Source of the DNA: Trissonchulus latispiculum
Taxonomy: Eukaryota > Nematoda > Enoplea > Enoplida > Ironidae
Assembly (NCBI GenBank): GCA_030248195.1
Contig: JASAND010028116.1
Location: 62,001 to 126,000 of the forward strand
Length of the DNA: 64,000 nucleotides
Direction: 5' to 3'
Shown: positions 12,345-23,064 of the stretch, one piece after another
How the letters are laid out: each line of letters starts with the position of its first letter
How positions within the stretch are numbered: position 1 is the stretch's first letter
The notes under the pieces: model-generated
Database searches by the model: none
Told to the model about the DNA's origin: nothing
What the model saw: only the letters and a program-made list of their open reading frames with translations
Program-made: the position numbers and the translations under genes

Positions 12345-12570
12345 GTGGCTTAAAAGCCCACACATGCTATCATAAATAAATTATGGCCTCAGGCCCAAGA
12401 TATACTGGAAAAAATGGGGCTCTCAGGCCCAAAAATGTGTATAAAATAATGGCGCATTGGCCTCATAAAATATATATATAAAAAAATGGCCCAAGGCCTA
12501 AAAATGTATATAGAAAAAGTGGCCCTAAGGCCTCAAAAGCACAATAAAAATGGCCAAAAAGGGCCTTTAA
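12345..12570. repeat. Array of GGCC-type mini-hairpins
   Basis: Six inverted words in a row, each built on GGCC: TGGCCTCAGGCC, GGGCTCTCAGGCCC, TGGCGCATTGGCC, TGGCCCAAGGCC, TGGCCCTAAGGCC and TGGCCAAAAAGGGCC. They are separated by A-rich spacers of about 20-30 bases. Similar words recur at 22240-22330. Confidence 0.65.
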
Positions 12571-12732
12571 ATCCTAGGATTTTTCTTCTCATTTTGTGGC
12601 CAGTCATAATACGCCTATATGGCCCTAGACGGTTAGTGTTCGCTGTTATAAACTCAAAATCTTTTCTGGCCCGAAGGCCAGAAAAGTCCTATTGTTTTGG
12701 CCTAACCGGGGGAAAGTGCGTTGTACTCCCTA

Positions 12733-12749
12733 TGCAGGTAACAACTGCA
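12733..12749. repeat. GTAACAA-loop hairpin inside a larger stem
   Basis: TGCAG, GTAACAA loop, CTGCA. It is enclosed by CCCTA/TAGGG and by GTGCGTT/AACGCAC (about 12715-12764), forming a stacked hairpin. Confidence 0.7.
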
Positions 12750-14031
12750 CTAGGGAACGCACGAAAGGAGGGGGGAAAAAGCAACCGCTTTCGGTTGCTC
12801 TCAAGCGAACACTGACTAAAAGAAAATTTTTGGGACCGAGCTGACAGTTTTGCTGACAGCTCGGTGACAGGTCATTAGCGAGACCTGGAACTCGCTTCTT
12901 CTTTGATTTTAAGGCAAAGCTTCTAGAAGATTCTAGAACCTTCTAGAAGCTTGCCACCTTTTTCGTGTGCTGCGCTGCAGCGGGCTGACCCAGCTGGCCG
13001 TTGGGGGTGGAAATTAATGAGATTTTGGATTTATTGCCCCCCAACTGACCCAATTTTGATATATTTTGGGGGCCGAAACTTGGCGAAATTTTGCGAAACT
13101 TTTGCTAACACATAAATGCAACCAAAGAGGAGACTTTATGAAATTTCCTAACTTTGACAAATTATTACCTAAGATACACAATTTTCCATAACTTAAAATT
13201 TATATCATGATAAACTACGTACTTAGCTACATATATCTACCTACTTATTTTACTATTCATATTATTATTGAGGGAGATTATCCCCCTCTAAACTACATGT
13301 CTTGGACTTATAGTGTTATCTTCTTTGCGAGTCTTGTCCTCGGCCAAGAGTTCAGGCGAGGACAACTGCTAGGCCTTGGAAGAAAGAGGCCTAGCAGAAA
13401 GAAAAGAAAAGAGAAAGCCACACCCATGAGGTGTGTAGTCTGGGAGGTAGACAACCTCCCAGACAATAAAAAGAGAAAAAGGTTTGACTTAAGTCAAACC
13501 TAGAAAAACCTTTTTAGAACACTCCTTTTTAGAATGTTGAGATTAGGGAATAAAAAACTATTTTTTAAAAGACATTTTAAGCCATAGCTTTCTTATTTTG
13601 GGAGTTAGAAAACCGGGTTTGGATTTTTGGAATCAGAATTAAATCCTCTTTCATATAAGCCCAAATCATTTTTCTACCCAAAACTATTAAAATTAACTAA
13701 ATACTAACTAAATATTACCTATTACTACTAGTTAACCCTATCTAACTACCTACTTAGCTATTTTGCATCTAATTATTGAACCATCTTCCAATATTTGTTG
13801 TTTAAGGTGTACATTTCTGTTTTATAGGCAATTTTACGACCAAATTTCGGTTTAATTAGGCACATAAACTTCGTATCTTTGGATTCCTGGCTTTTATGGC
13901 TTCCTGCTAACCAGTATGTGAAGAATAGTGATTGTGTTATTTTGCGGAGAAGGCTATACTCGACTTAATTATGTACGAGACTTACTAATTCACCTAATTT
14001 TGATTCAGATGTCGACGTTCATCTTCGTGTG

Positions 14032-14045
14032 GGAGTAACAACTCC
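14032..14045. repeat. TAACAA-loop hairpin
   Basis: GGAG, TAACAA loop, CTCC. This is the last member of the shared-loop set. Confidence 0.6.
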
Positions 14046-14429
14046 ACTTAATAAAGGGATTGAGACCGGGATACTCCTTTTTACACAGTTCCTGGATTAG
14101 TATTGTTAATAACGCACACATTAGTAGGACCTAATTAAACTTAAAATCATAATTACGACTAAAATTCATGTCCTAATTGCGTATTAGCCTTGAACCCTAT
14201 TGGTAAATTTCTTGATTTTCACTGAATACTGGCAACTCTAGCTAGGCAAACATGAAATAACTCGTACAATTATTGCTTGGACATTAAATGCTAAATACAT
14301 TACATATTGATGATCTTCGCTTTTCTTCACCGATCCATGGTACATGAATTCTTCCTTGCAGATTGATTATTTTAGAACACTTTTTAGACCATTTTTGATT
14401 GTTTTAAACACCCTATTTTACTAATTCCA

Positions 14430-15428
14430 TTACACCTTTAGATGAATTTCGTAAATTCGCTGTTGTCGAATGTCTTCAGCAACCATAACATCAGCAAAAT
14501 TCATTGATTTAAGCATTTTCGATATCGAAGAGTTATACCCTATGAGTATACCGGCCATGCTTACGGGTGCTCCGTCAAGTAAGGTCTCCGTTAACTGACA
14601 CCGTGCCGTATCACTGCAGTAAAAGTTCATATTTATTTTGTACTGCAAGGTAAGATAGTAAGAGCTCTTCTTCATCATTCGACACAGACATGTTTTGGAA
14701 GATGCTAATACTGGAGGATTTGAACGAATTGTGTGGCTCATTTGCTGAATTAATTGACTGGATACTGATTTATTTAAACTAAGTTCCGTAAGAGAATCCT
14801 CAGCCTCTACGAAACCAAGCTTTTTTGCCTTCAATAGTTCAAGCATTTCTTTGGGAGACGAAAACACAGGTGATTCCACTTTAGTAATTATGTTAGTCAT
14901 TGCTAACTTGTCCGAGTACATGTCGGCCGAAAGGATGACCAAAGCGAGCGACAAAATTCGACTGACAAGGGACAGATAGGGTTTCGTCATGGATATAAAA
15001 AATCTTTTTGCAACAGCAATCAGTACAAAACAAGTACAAAAGCACGTCACTAAGATCCCTGTGCGATAATTTATTAAGGGAGATGATCTAACTAGATCGA
15101 ATACTTCATCGGCACTAGATGGAATTGATCGTTTATGACTGAAAATCATTGGCTTTGCTTGTTTGAACAAGTATGACATAAAACGGTGAAAATGTGGAGT
15201 TGCAATAAAAAGAGGGCCGTATGCGTCTGCTGTTCCGTTGGCTAATGCACCGAGGGATCCTTGCCAGCCGCCAAACCCGTCCAAACATAAATTTGTTATA
15301 TTAAAACATAATGACAGCAGTAAATTATGCAGTATTAAAGCAGCTTTATCAAACTCTGACTGCAAAATTTGAGGACAAAAAGGAGGGTCATAAACAATAG
15401 TAACTGGTTTCTTTTCCTTACAATACAT
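14430..15428 (-). pseudogene. Ionotropic glutamate-receptor-like gene, copy 2, lacking its 3' end
   Basis: Paralogue of the gene at 856-2052, starting at the equivalent ATG (15428) and matching it along the whole 332-residue frame, including the glycine-rich ADAYGP segment, M1, M3 with YSDKLAMTNI, and the second ligand-binding half. Similarity stops abruptly after HLK at about 14438. The M4 segment and tail of copy 1 are absent, and unrelated DNA follows. The junction reads AAAG/GTGTAA on the minus strand, so it could be an exon end with a splice donor. I looked for an M4-like exon in the next kilobases and did not find one, so loss of the last exon is more likely. The frame is otherwise intact, so decay is recent or the product is still used. 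Confidence 0.65.
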
Positions 15429-15540
15429 ACCTTCCTGGGTTCTCAGGAACTGAGTCGAAAGACAAGTCTTAATATTTGTTTAACTAGTGCTCAGCTTTTA
15501 CAGGGCTCATTTATTTCCACCAGTAAGTAAACATGTCATG

Positions 15541-15914
15541 CATTAGCGGCCTCGAGAAAATTGGTTAAATAAACTATAAGGCTCTCACTACAACTCTACT
15601 AAAACGTGAAATAAGGAAGACTGAAATTAGCTTATAAATACAGGATTGCTTTAGTTGTTATATATTTTATGTATATTCAAATTCTTGTTTGTATGTGCAC
15701 CGGAGTGGCTGCAGTTGGTGCTAATCCAACATTCGAACCAAACTGACATGTTGTTCTGCAAACATACGATGCGGCTTGTCTGCTGATGGATAATAACAAG
15801 AGTACATAATAAAATACTGTTGTACAAATTTCTTGTGACGTCTGCAAGTAGTCTATCATCCATTCCATTACGCTTTTGCTGTGATGGAGTTTTGAGGAAA
15901 ACAGCAGTGGAGGT
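15541..15914. other. Intergenic upstream of receptor copy 2
   Basis: No supported gene. Two short minus-strand frames near 15651-15868 show no recognisable features. Confidence 0.35.
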
Positions 15915-17005
15915 GACTAAAACCAGGATCAGGATGAGGATCCATTTCAGGATCGGCTTATAACTTCAGGATTTGACTTAGGGGTGGATCCTGAGTTCAG
16001 GATCGTGTGTCTCAAAAAGGATCCATTTCAGGGTCGACTTGTAACTTTAGGATCGGGTTAGGAGTGGATCCTGAATTCAGGATCGGGTGTCTAAAAGCAG
16101 GATCCATTTCAGGATCGGCTTGTAACTTCAGGATCGGTTTCAGGATCGGCTTATATCTTTAGGATTTGACTTAGGGGTGGATCCTGAGTTCAGGATCGGG
16201 TGTCTAAACACAGGATCCATTTCAGGATCGGCTTGTAACTTCAGGATCGGTTTCAGAATCTTCTTATAACTTCAGGATTTGACTTAGGGGTGGAGATTAC
16301 GAAAAATACAATCGCTAGCTTTTCATGAAGTAAAGATCCAAGATTAGTGGCTAAAACACAGATGCAGCTGTGGTTTCGTATAGCTACACATTTGGCTGGA
16401 CACACGCGTCATGACTCACGTGATTACTGATGAACTTAGTCCATTCTGGCATTGCTCAATTTTCCACTAAAGTAACCTGAAAGTTTTGTGCTTCAGTTTT
16501 GAAATATTGAGCAGTCTCAATTATGAAGGTTTACAGCTACATCTGTGCTTTAGCCAGAAATCTTGGATCTTACTTCATGAAAAGCTAGCGATTGTAAACA
16601 TAATTCTTCCTAATGTCCACCCCTATGTCAAATCCTGAAGTTATAAACCGATTCTGAACCGATTCTGAAGTTACAAGCCGATCCTGAAATGGATCCTGTT
16701 TGGGCTGTTTGTATACACAGGATCCGGAACTCAGGATCCACCCCTAAGTCAAATTCTGAAGTTAAAAGCCGATCCTGAAACCGATCCTGAAGTTACAAGC
16801 CGATCCTGAAATGGATCCTGTTTTTAGACACCCGATCCTGAACTCAGGCTCCACTCCCAACCCGATCCTGAAGATACAAGCCGATCCTGAAATGGATCCT
16901 GTTTTTAGACACCCGATCCTGAACTCAGGATCCACCCCTAAGTCAAATCCTGAAGTTATAAGCCGATCCTGAAATGGATCCTGTTTTAGACAGCCGATCA
17001 GGGTT
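15915..17005. mobile_element. Foldback element with satellite-like arms (FB-like)
   Basis: The left block (about 15930-16290) is a short-period array of TTCAGGATCGG, CAGGATCCATTTCAGG and GGGGTGGATCCTGAG words. The right block (about 16610-17000) is the same array in inverse orientation. Between them a second inverted pair (CGCTAGCTTTTCATGAAGTA near 16310 and its inverse near 16575) encloses a loop of about 150-200 bases. Arms made of short tandem repeats around a small loop resemble Drosophila FB elements. I did not find a clean target duplication. The minus-strand frame at 16762-17091 is a product of the repeat. Confidence 0.75.
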
Positions 17006-17116
17006 TTTTTGCGTCTAGATGTGCGTCTGGACGCAAAGTTTCTTATTCGGACGCAATAAAATTTTAACGGGACGCAAGCTAGAGGCAACATTATTTATGG
17101 AGAAAATTCACTTTTA

Positions 17117-17310
17117 TAAAGTAAAAACTTTAAATGTTTCCAGTACTAACTTTTCCGTTTTTTCCAAAAATTTCTTCGGGTCCTGGGGGCTCCGCACTCA
17201 GATCCCCGGTGTTTCCCACTTTGTCATGGAATACCAAGGTGCAAGGTCACGCCTTAATGTTACTCAATGTTATTTGTTAAGTTGTTGTCCACCTGCATCC
17301 ATATCAGATC
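17117..17310 (+). repeat. Dispersed repeat R17, copy 1
   Basis: Shares GTAAAAACTTTAAATGTTTC, TTTTCCGTTTTTTCCAAAAA, CACTTTGTCATGGAAT and TTGTCCACCTG, in order, with copy 2 at 17936-18108. Confidence 0.7.
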
Positions 17311-17935
17311 TTTTCGAACTTTATTTATGTTATCTTATGTTATCTGATTGATCTTTATGTTATCTTTATGTTATCTTATCATATCTTTTCACTTCAATAA
17401 ATATATAGATCTTACTAGATGCATAATCGTGAACAATTATATTGTTCTGATTCAACACGTCAGGCAGGATCAAGATTATTAAACCCCGAAATTAACCAAT
17501 TTGTAACTGTAGCAGGAGCAGAATATCCAAATTTTTTGGTTCTTAGAAAAAACGTTTTCGCAAAAAATACAGAAATGGCAATTTGAATTATATAATGCAA
17601 GACTACCATTTTTCTAAAATTTTCAAATACAAAAGGCATATATACGTGCATTTCACGATGAATTTATTGTAACTAGGGAAAATAGTAAAATGGGGTAACT
17701 TCGGCTGGTTTTCAAAATTTCAAGCAGTAAAACTTTTGAATTATTAGCCCAACCAAGCCAGTTTTGGTATCAATTTGACGCTTTCGATGTCCTCTATCGC
17801 GCTCCACTGTCATATGTTGACATTTCAAAGTGCGACATTAATTTTGGCCAGGTGCCGAAGTTATCCCCGGGTAGGGTGATCTCGGCACGAGCACTAAATT
17901 AGCTCGTTTTGTCGAATTAGAGATTTGTCGAAAGG

Positions 17936-18108
17936 AGTAAAAACTTTAAATGTTTCCAGTACCAATTTTTCCGTTTTTTCCAAAAATTTCTTAGAGTCCA
18001 GACTCCGTCCCCTGACCCCTGGCTTCTGCCACTTTGTCATGGAATGGCAAGGTGCAAGATCATGTCGCAATGTTGTTTGTTAAGTCGTTGTCCACCTGTA
18101 TCCATAGA
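17936..18108 (+). repeat. Dispersed repeat R17, copy 2
   Basis: Direct-orientation copy of 17117-17310. The two are about 0.8 kb apart and diverged by substitutions and small gaps. Confidence 0.7.
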
Positions 18109-18124
18109 TAGAATGAAATAGCGT

Positions 18125-18275
18125 TGGATGCTTTAGTTAGATGTAACAGATGCCAAATTAATTTTTTTAAACATTTCCATTACGGATTTATTCCTAATTG
18201 CAAAAAATCTCCAACTTCAATTCTCAGGGTTTTGAAAATAGAATTTGTGTTTCCATATTTACTACCTTTCTTCTT
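18125..18275 (+). repeat. Dispersed repeat R18, copy interrupted by F1
   Basis: Contains AAACATTTCCATTACGGATT, AATTGCAAAAAATCTCCAAC and CATATTTACTACCTTTC, all shared with the copies at 18678-18990 and 19405-19600. Its 3' side is cut by F1 element c. Confidence 0.65.
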
Positions 18276-18283
18276 AGTGATAT

Positions 18284-18663
18284 CAAGAGTACATAATAAT
18301 AAGAGTATGCCACTAGGCCAGCTCTGTGTTATCAAAGCAAAAACTTTGCTCTGCTCGCTAACGGCCCACCCCTCCCGCAAATCAGACCCTAGTGACCCCC
18401 CCCCCCGCAAATCAGTACCTAGTCGAAACGGGGGTACGCTCACTCGCTCTATGTTTATGTGCTTAAGCTCGAAAACACAAGCAGTGCGTGCACGAATTTT
18501 GTGCCTGCTTCGAGCTATAGAACACAAACATAGCGCACAAAAGTCTTTGAAGTAAAGGGTCTAATTTGCGGGGGGGGGGTGGGTCGTTAGCGAGCAGAGC
18601 ATAGTTTTTGCTCTGATAACAGAGTGTGTGCCTAGTAGCACACTCTTATATTATGTACTCTTG
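18284..18663. mobile_element. F1 foldback element c
   Basis: 380 bp, bounded by CAAGAGTACATAATAATAAG and the inverse of CAAGAGTACATAATATAAGA, flanked exactly by GTGATAT (18277-18283 and 18664-18670). The order of internal boxes is clearest here: AAGAGTATGCC, TTTGCTCTGCTCGCTAACGG, C-runs joined to GCAAATCAGTACCTAGT, CACTCGCTC, then a loop with GCTCGAAAACACA. A secondary stem (AGCTCGAA with its inverse) closes the loop. The 143-residue frame across it is not a gene. Confidence 0.9.
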
Positions 18664-18677
18664 GTGATATTAATTCA

Positions 18678-18990
18678 ATGACTATTTCATTAATTTTTAA
18701 TACCATAATTAGTTTATCTATAACATTGACCATCGGAATAATGTATATCAATAAAATCGAAAATTACTCACGAAATGCGTTTGATGCTACAGACGCTAAA
18801 TTAATCTTTTTAAACATTTCCATTACGGATTTAATCCGTAATTGCAAAAAATCTCTAACTTCCCAAATCCCAACTCCAAAAATCCCTCCAGACCCCCGGT
18901 GCTCAACTCCAATGCTGTTTTCAGGGATCAGTACTTAGTTCTCAGAGTTTTCGAAACTGAATGTATGTTTGATATTTACTACCTTTTTCT
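18678..18990 (+). repeat. Dispersed repeat R18, copy 2
   Basis: Shares TTAATTTTTAATACC, ATAACATTGA, ATTTCCATTACGGATT and ATTTACTACCTTT with the neighbouring copies, in the same orientation. Confidence 0.65.
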
Positions 18991-19017
18991 CAATGCTATT
19001 CCTGAACATTTCATTAT

Positions 19018-19060
19018 CAATTCCCGTGTTTACTGCCCGGTAACTAAACCGGGAATTGAC
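19018..19060. repeat. Hairpin
   Basis: CAATTCCCG and its inverse CGGGAATTG enclose a loop with its own short CCCGG/CCGGG pairing. Confidence 0.6.
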
Positions 19061-19404
19061 TGGCGAATCTAATGCAGGTTCTAGACAGGTGCAACTTCCC
19101 TTCGAAACTAGTAAATCCCTAGTTCTACCCTAATCAATAAAAGGCAGTTGTGGCGTACAAAGAACTTTAATGTAACTTACAGTTTATGGATCATAAAAAT
19201 GGGCGGCACAGATAAATGACAATATATGGCGCTACGGCCGACTGTTCACAACAAAAATCCAACACTCAACTGATTAATTGGCATAATTAGCTAATGATTC
19301 ATTTGATGACTCATCACCTTAAGCCTAGGTTTTCACACATCTTCAAGAGTACTATGATTGATTGTTAGAAGGATGGTAGAATCGCAGACCGTAATAGCTG
19401 GTTT

Positions 19405-19600
19405 TTCACATCATTAATTTTTAATACTTTAATTAGTTTAACTGTATTATAACATTGAGATATCGGAATGTGTGTGTCAATAATATTGAAAATTACTCAA
19501 GGTATTTCTCTAGATGCAACAGGTGCCAAATAAAGTCTTTTTGAACATTTCCATTACGGATTGTTCTGGAATTGCAAAAAAGTCTTCAACTTCTGGGGGG
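19405..19600 (+). repeat. Dispersed repeat R18, copy 3
   Basis: Direct copy with TTAATTTTTAATACTTTAAT, GAAAATTACTCA and TTTCCATTACGGATT. It ends in a G/C-rich CTCCGCCCGACAGACCCCC tail like that in repeat R17. Confidence 0.65.
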
Positions 19601-19639
19601 CTCCGCCCGACAGACCCCCCGCCGTGTACATTGCCCGCT

Positions 19640-21059
19640 GTAATGGTGTAATGAGGCGACGTGACGTCAGTCCTTTAAAATATTAATTAGTATGTTAGTT
19701 GAATTTAATTTGAATCGAAATCTTGTTAGAAATGTTGTTTTAAGAGTGAGTTGTAATGCGGGAAATTAGTTTGAAATTATTTTATGAAATTTTATGAAAA
19801 GTTGTTTGAGATTAGTTAATAGTTTAGTTGGAATTTTTATCGTGCTTATGTGTAAATTATGTATATGTGTATCAGCCAGCCTAGTCACTAGGTGGCGTTG
19901 TGTACCTGTCTATTTTCGTTGAGAGTCTCTCCCAACTTCTCGTTTTCCAAGGGGGTCTCAAAATTAGCCAATCAAATTCAACCACGGCTCCGCTAAACTA
20001 GTTTTGTCTGCCTACGTCTGTCCGCAATCAGTCTGTTGTTTTTGTCTTGTTGAGACTGGTCGTGTCTGTTTTCTCTCTCTTTGTGCCCTACATATTTGCT
20101 GTGCTTATTCACTGGGTTATCCGTCTAAAGTGGGGACCGCTTTAGACCTCCGTCGCTCCAGGGTGACCCTGTAGAGCTAGACTTCCCTTATTTATTCATC
20201 CTTCATTAATTCAAAAGTTTCTATTTTTATTCTCTTCTCATAATTTCTTCGAAACTTTCAAAATTAGTTTGATTAGTTTAGGTTCTATTTCTTAGTCTAG
20301 TTTATTGGGGTTTGTTTATTGTGCTTGTCTTGTCTGGTAAAATCCTTTTATTGTCTTACTTTATTTTATATTGAATACTTCTGTAAAATTTAGTTAGGTT
20401 AGCTCGGTTCTGTATCTATATTGCACTTCATTTTGTACGCTATTTCCGGGGGTCACCCCCTTTGTCAAGCATATTTTATAACAGTAAATGTGGTCTCTTT
20501 TTGGACCATTTTAGGGCGTCTTCTTAGCCTAGGTTTTTGTATTAGAATGGTATAGTCGGTAAGTAGGGCTTTTCTAAGAATTATTGGGTAGGTAGATAGA
20601 CTCTTTAAGCATGTACGTTTCAGCAAATTTGGGGTAGATCTTCTATAACTGAGTCTTTGCTCTTCATCGGCGGTTTAACTCCGTTCGGTAAGGTTCACTT
20701 AGGTAGTTTTGGCGAGGTCAGTTAGGTCGACTGGAACTACATCTCCTCCATTTTCGACGTTCTCTTTGTGCACAGTTTCCCACTCGTAAAGTTTGGTTAG
20801 TCTGTACACTTCCAACTTTACACTAGGCTGCCAGTCCACGACCTTGTTTTTGTGTTTTTAGCTCGTTTTTAGTAATTTTTCTTCGGTTCTCTTCCTTTTA
20901 TAGGTCTTCCTTTTTAACTAATTTTTGCTGATCTCATTCATTTTTCTTAACTTTTCTGTTCATTTTTCAGTAATTTTAACAGCACTTTTGGAACATTGTA
21001 TACGGTACGTATACATTGGTATTTAGCTAGCCCATGTTAAGTGTGACTATTATTACTTT
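19640..21059 (+). repeat. Hairpin-rich leader, candidate LTR plus 5' untranslated region
   Basis: Long T-rich, gene-free sequence just upstream of the gag-like frame. It carries hairpins such as GTCTAAAG/CTTTAGAC (about 20125-20150), CAGGGTGACCCTG (about 20158) and GGGGGTCACCCCC (about 20449). A promoter-like or leader role for a retroelement is inferred from position only. I could not define LTR ends. Confidence 0.35.
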
Positions 21060-22026
21060 ATGTCGGTACTAAGATCTCCTGCGAAATCGTCTAAGGCCTC
21101 GGCTAAGCCGGGTGACCCGACTAGCTCGAGTGACTCGATGGAAAGGCGGCCTTTGAATACGGATGGCCTTGGGCGGCCTACGTCAAGCCAGTCTATATTG
21201 AGCAAGAGTTCCTCTACTCAATCAGCGGCCAGTCAGGCATCCTCAAGCCAAGCCATTGAGGGTGCAACATCCAGTAGGCCGGTTTTACGGTCCGATACGG
21301 CTAAGGGTAAAGCTTCTTCAAAGCAAGAGGCTCACGAGGACGCCGTAAATCCGGGTAGCCCGGAGGACCAAAGATAGGAGGTGGCCTCCAATAAAACAGA
21401 TTTCCAGTCTCCTGCTCGGGACGAGTTCAGTGAGGAAGAATGGGACGAACAGGCTACTGTTCGTGACCAACTGGAATATGTCAGACTTAAGTTAGCCCGC
21501 ATTGGAGCTGACCTCCAGCAAAGGAAAGCTAACTCGGACGTACCGGCAAGTTCTTTGCCGGGCATATCAGACGTAAGGGACTTACGTGCGTTCTTGACCC
21601 AATTGGAACTGGATTTATATCAGCAACGACCACGGCTAGGGTCGGATAGTTCCATTGTACGTCGTCAACCAGGAGCTATGCCCTTTCTGCCGTTTACCCG
21701 TTCCAAGCCACAACGGAACGAGGAGGCACCCTCTGTGGTCAGGCCTACCTGGGCCTAGCAAACCAGCTGCCCCTGCCCCACGCTTTCGGTTTACAGCTCA
21801 TATAGATTTGACTCGGTCAAAGCGTACGAAACGGCCAACTAGTAGTCAACAACCGGACGGTGGTGACCCCGAGCCGGAACCTGACCGGAAACCAAGGGTT
21901 CGTGGACCAATGGATGAGTGGGTGGTCCCGTTACGGGATCAGCCCTCGGTCCCCGTCCAACCTCCGGTCCCGCGACGGGATACGGATGCGATTTTTCGAG
22001 TGCGTGGTATGACCAACCAATTTTAA
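21060..22026 (+). pseudogene. Gag-like open region of an unidentified retroelement, interrupted by a stop and a frameshift
   Basis: A GC-richer island with three linked frames. 21060-21377 encodes a Ser/Lys/Pro-rich 105-residue segment ending in TAG. The same frame continues from GAG GTG at 21378 to 21758 and encodes an acidic then basic, helix-rich segment (DEFSEEEWDEQ near its start, QLELDLYQQRPR later). Similar composition then continues one frame over to 22026, Pro/Arg-rich with no zinc knuckle. Low-complexity basic and proline-rich tails with a helical middle fit a gag or nucleocapsid-like protein, but no family signature is present and no polymerase follows. Many short hairpins lie within the coding sequence, for example GAACAG/CTGTTC, CCGGCAA/TTGCCGG and ACGTAAG/CTTACGT. 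It could instead be a host gene fragment. Confidence 0.4.
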
Positions 22027-22130
22027 TATAATTTTAATTTTAATAAAGTATAATTTTAATTTTTACGCTAAAATTTTAGAAAATGTTTTCAAAAAATGGC
22101 CATTTTTCGGCCACTTTTTAGGTTGTTTGG

Positions 22131-22215
22131 TTTCTCTAGGTTGTTCCGTTAGACCGGTATAATGTAAAAAGTATATAGTGGGGGAAAACCCCAAATGGGG
22201 AACATAAACCCACCC
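22131..22215 (+). repeat. Dispersed repeat R22, copy 1
   Basis: TTTCTCTAGGTTGTTCCGTT, ACCGGTATAATG, AAAAAGTA and a G-run hairpin recur at 24667-24745 in the same orientation and order. Confidence 0.7.
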
Positions 22216-23064
22216 ATTTTGTGGTGGGGGCAAGGTTTTTTATTTAGGCCATAGCTAAGGCCACGGCCTAATTTTTAGAGCCAATGGCCTAAAGAATTGT
22301 GACCATTGAGGCCATCTGGCCTAAATTTTTCGACAAAAACTCAGTCAAATTTTATTGATCTTAGTGAAAATATATAATAGTATTTCTAATTAGTTTTTAC
22401 TTCCTAAAATTTTCTGGACCGAGCCAGCTAGTTACGTTCTTTATCAGCACTTACTACTAACCATTAAAGCTTTGATTTCGTCACAGTAATGCGAACAACT
22501 GCGCAGAACCTAAAAATTAGTAAAATTTATTCGGAGATGCCCTAAAAAATTTTGGTCGTTGAGGCCATTTGGCCTAAAGTTCAGCAACAAAATAAAAAGC
22601 CCTGGGTTGGGGTCCCTCCCTAACACATCCATAGGTGTACCTGGAGGGGAAGGGGAACCCTTCACCCAATTTGAAAAGTTCCGATCCCACCTTCGAAATT
22701 TTGGAGGCAGACCCACCCCCAAATGGCCAAATCCCAGACCCCAACCACCCAAATTTGCCAGACCCACCCTCAAAATTTTCAAAATTTTAGCTCAGAACTA
22801 GAAAAATTCAAAATGTTTCACTAATCCTTTTCGAAAAGGTTTTAATATTGCTAAGTTTTGGTTGTAAATGGCGTAATTTCAGCAAAACCGCAATTTTTTT
22901 TTAAATTTTGAAGAAAATTTTTACTCCCTCTCCCATGTTCGATTTTCCGGACCTCACCCCACCCACTCTAATTTCGGCTGTCCCCAAAATTTTTGAGCCG
23001 TTCCCACAGAATTTTTGACTCACCCTCATCCAACTTTCGGCTCCCCCCCCCTTACCCCCAGCCA

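Larger units (their letters stand above)
8250..14100. repeat. Hairpin-rich gene-free region
   Basis: Nearly 6 kb without a convincing gene but with dozens of short, near-perfect hairpins (stem 6-13 bp, loop 2-10). Examples: AATGGGTT/AACCCATT at about 9500; CGATTCGTCCGC with its inverse at 10710-10755; GCCGGCAACT cct AGTTGCCGGC at about 11917; CTTTTCTGGCC cgaa GGCCAGAAAAG at about 12660; AAGCTTCTAGAAG with its inverse at about 12915; TGCTAGGCCT/AGGCCTAGCA at about 13369; and the palindrome GGTTTGACTTAAGTCAAACC at about 13481. The stems differ in sequence, so this is not one tandem repeat. Short frames here (for example 10944-11210 and 12486-12815) look like chance. Confidence 0.75.
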
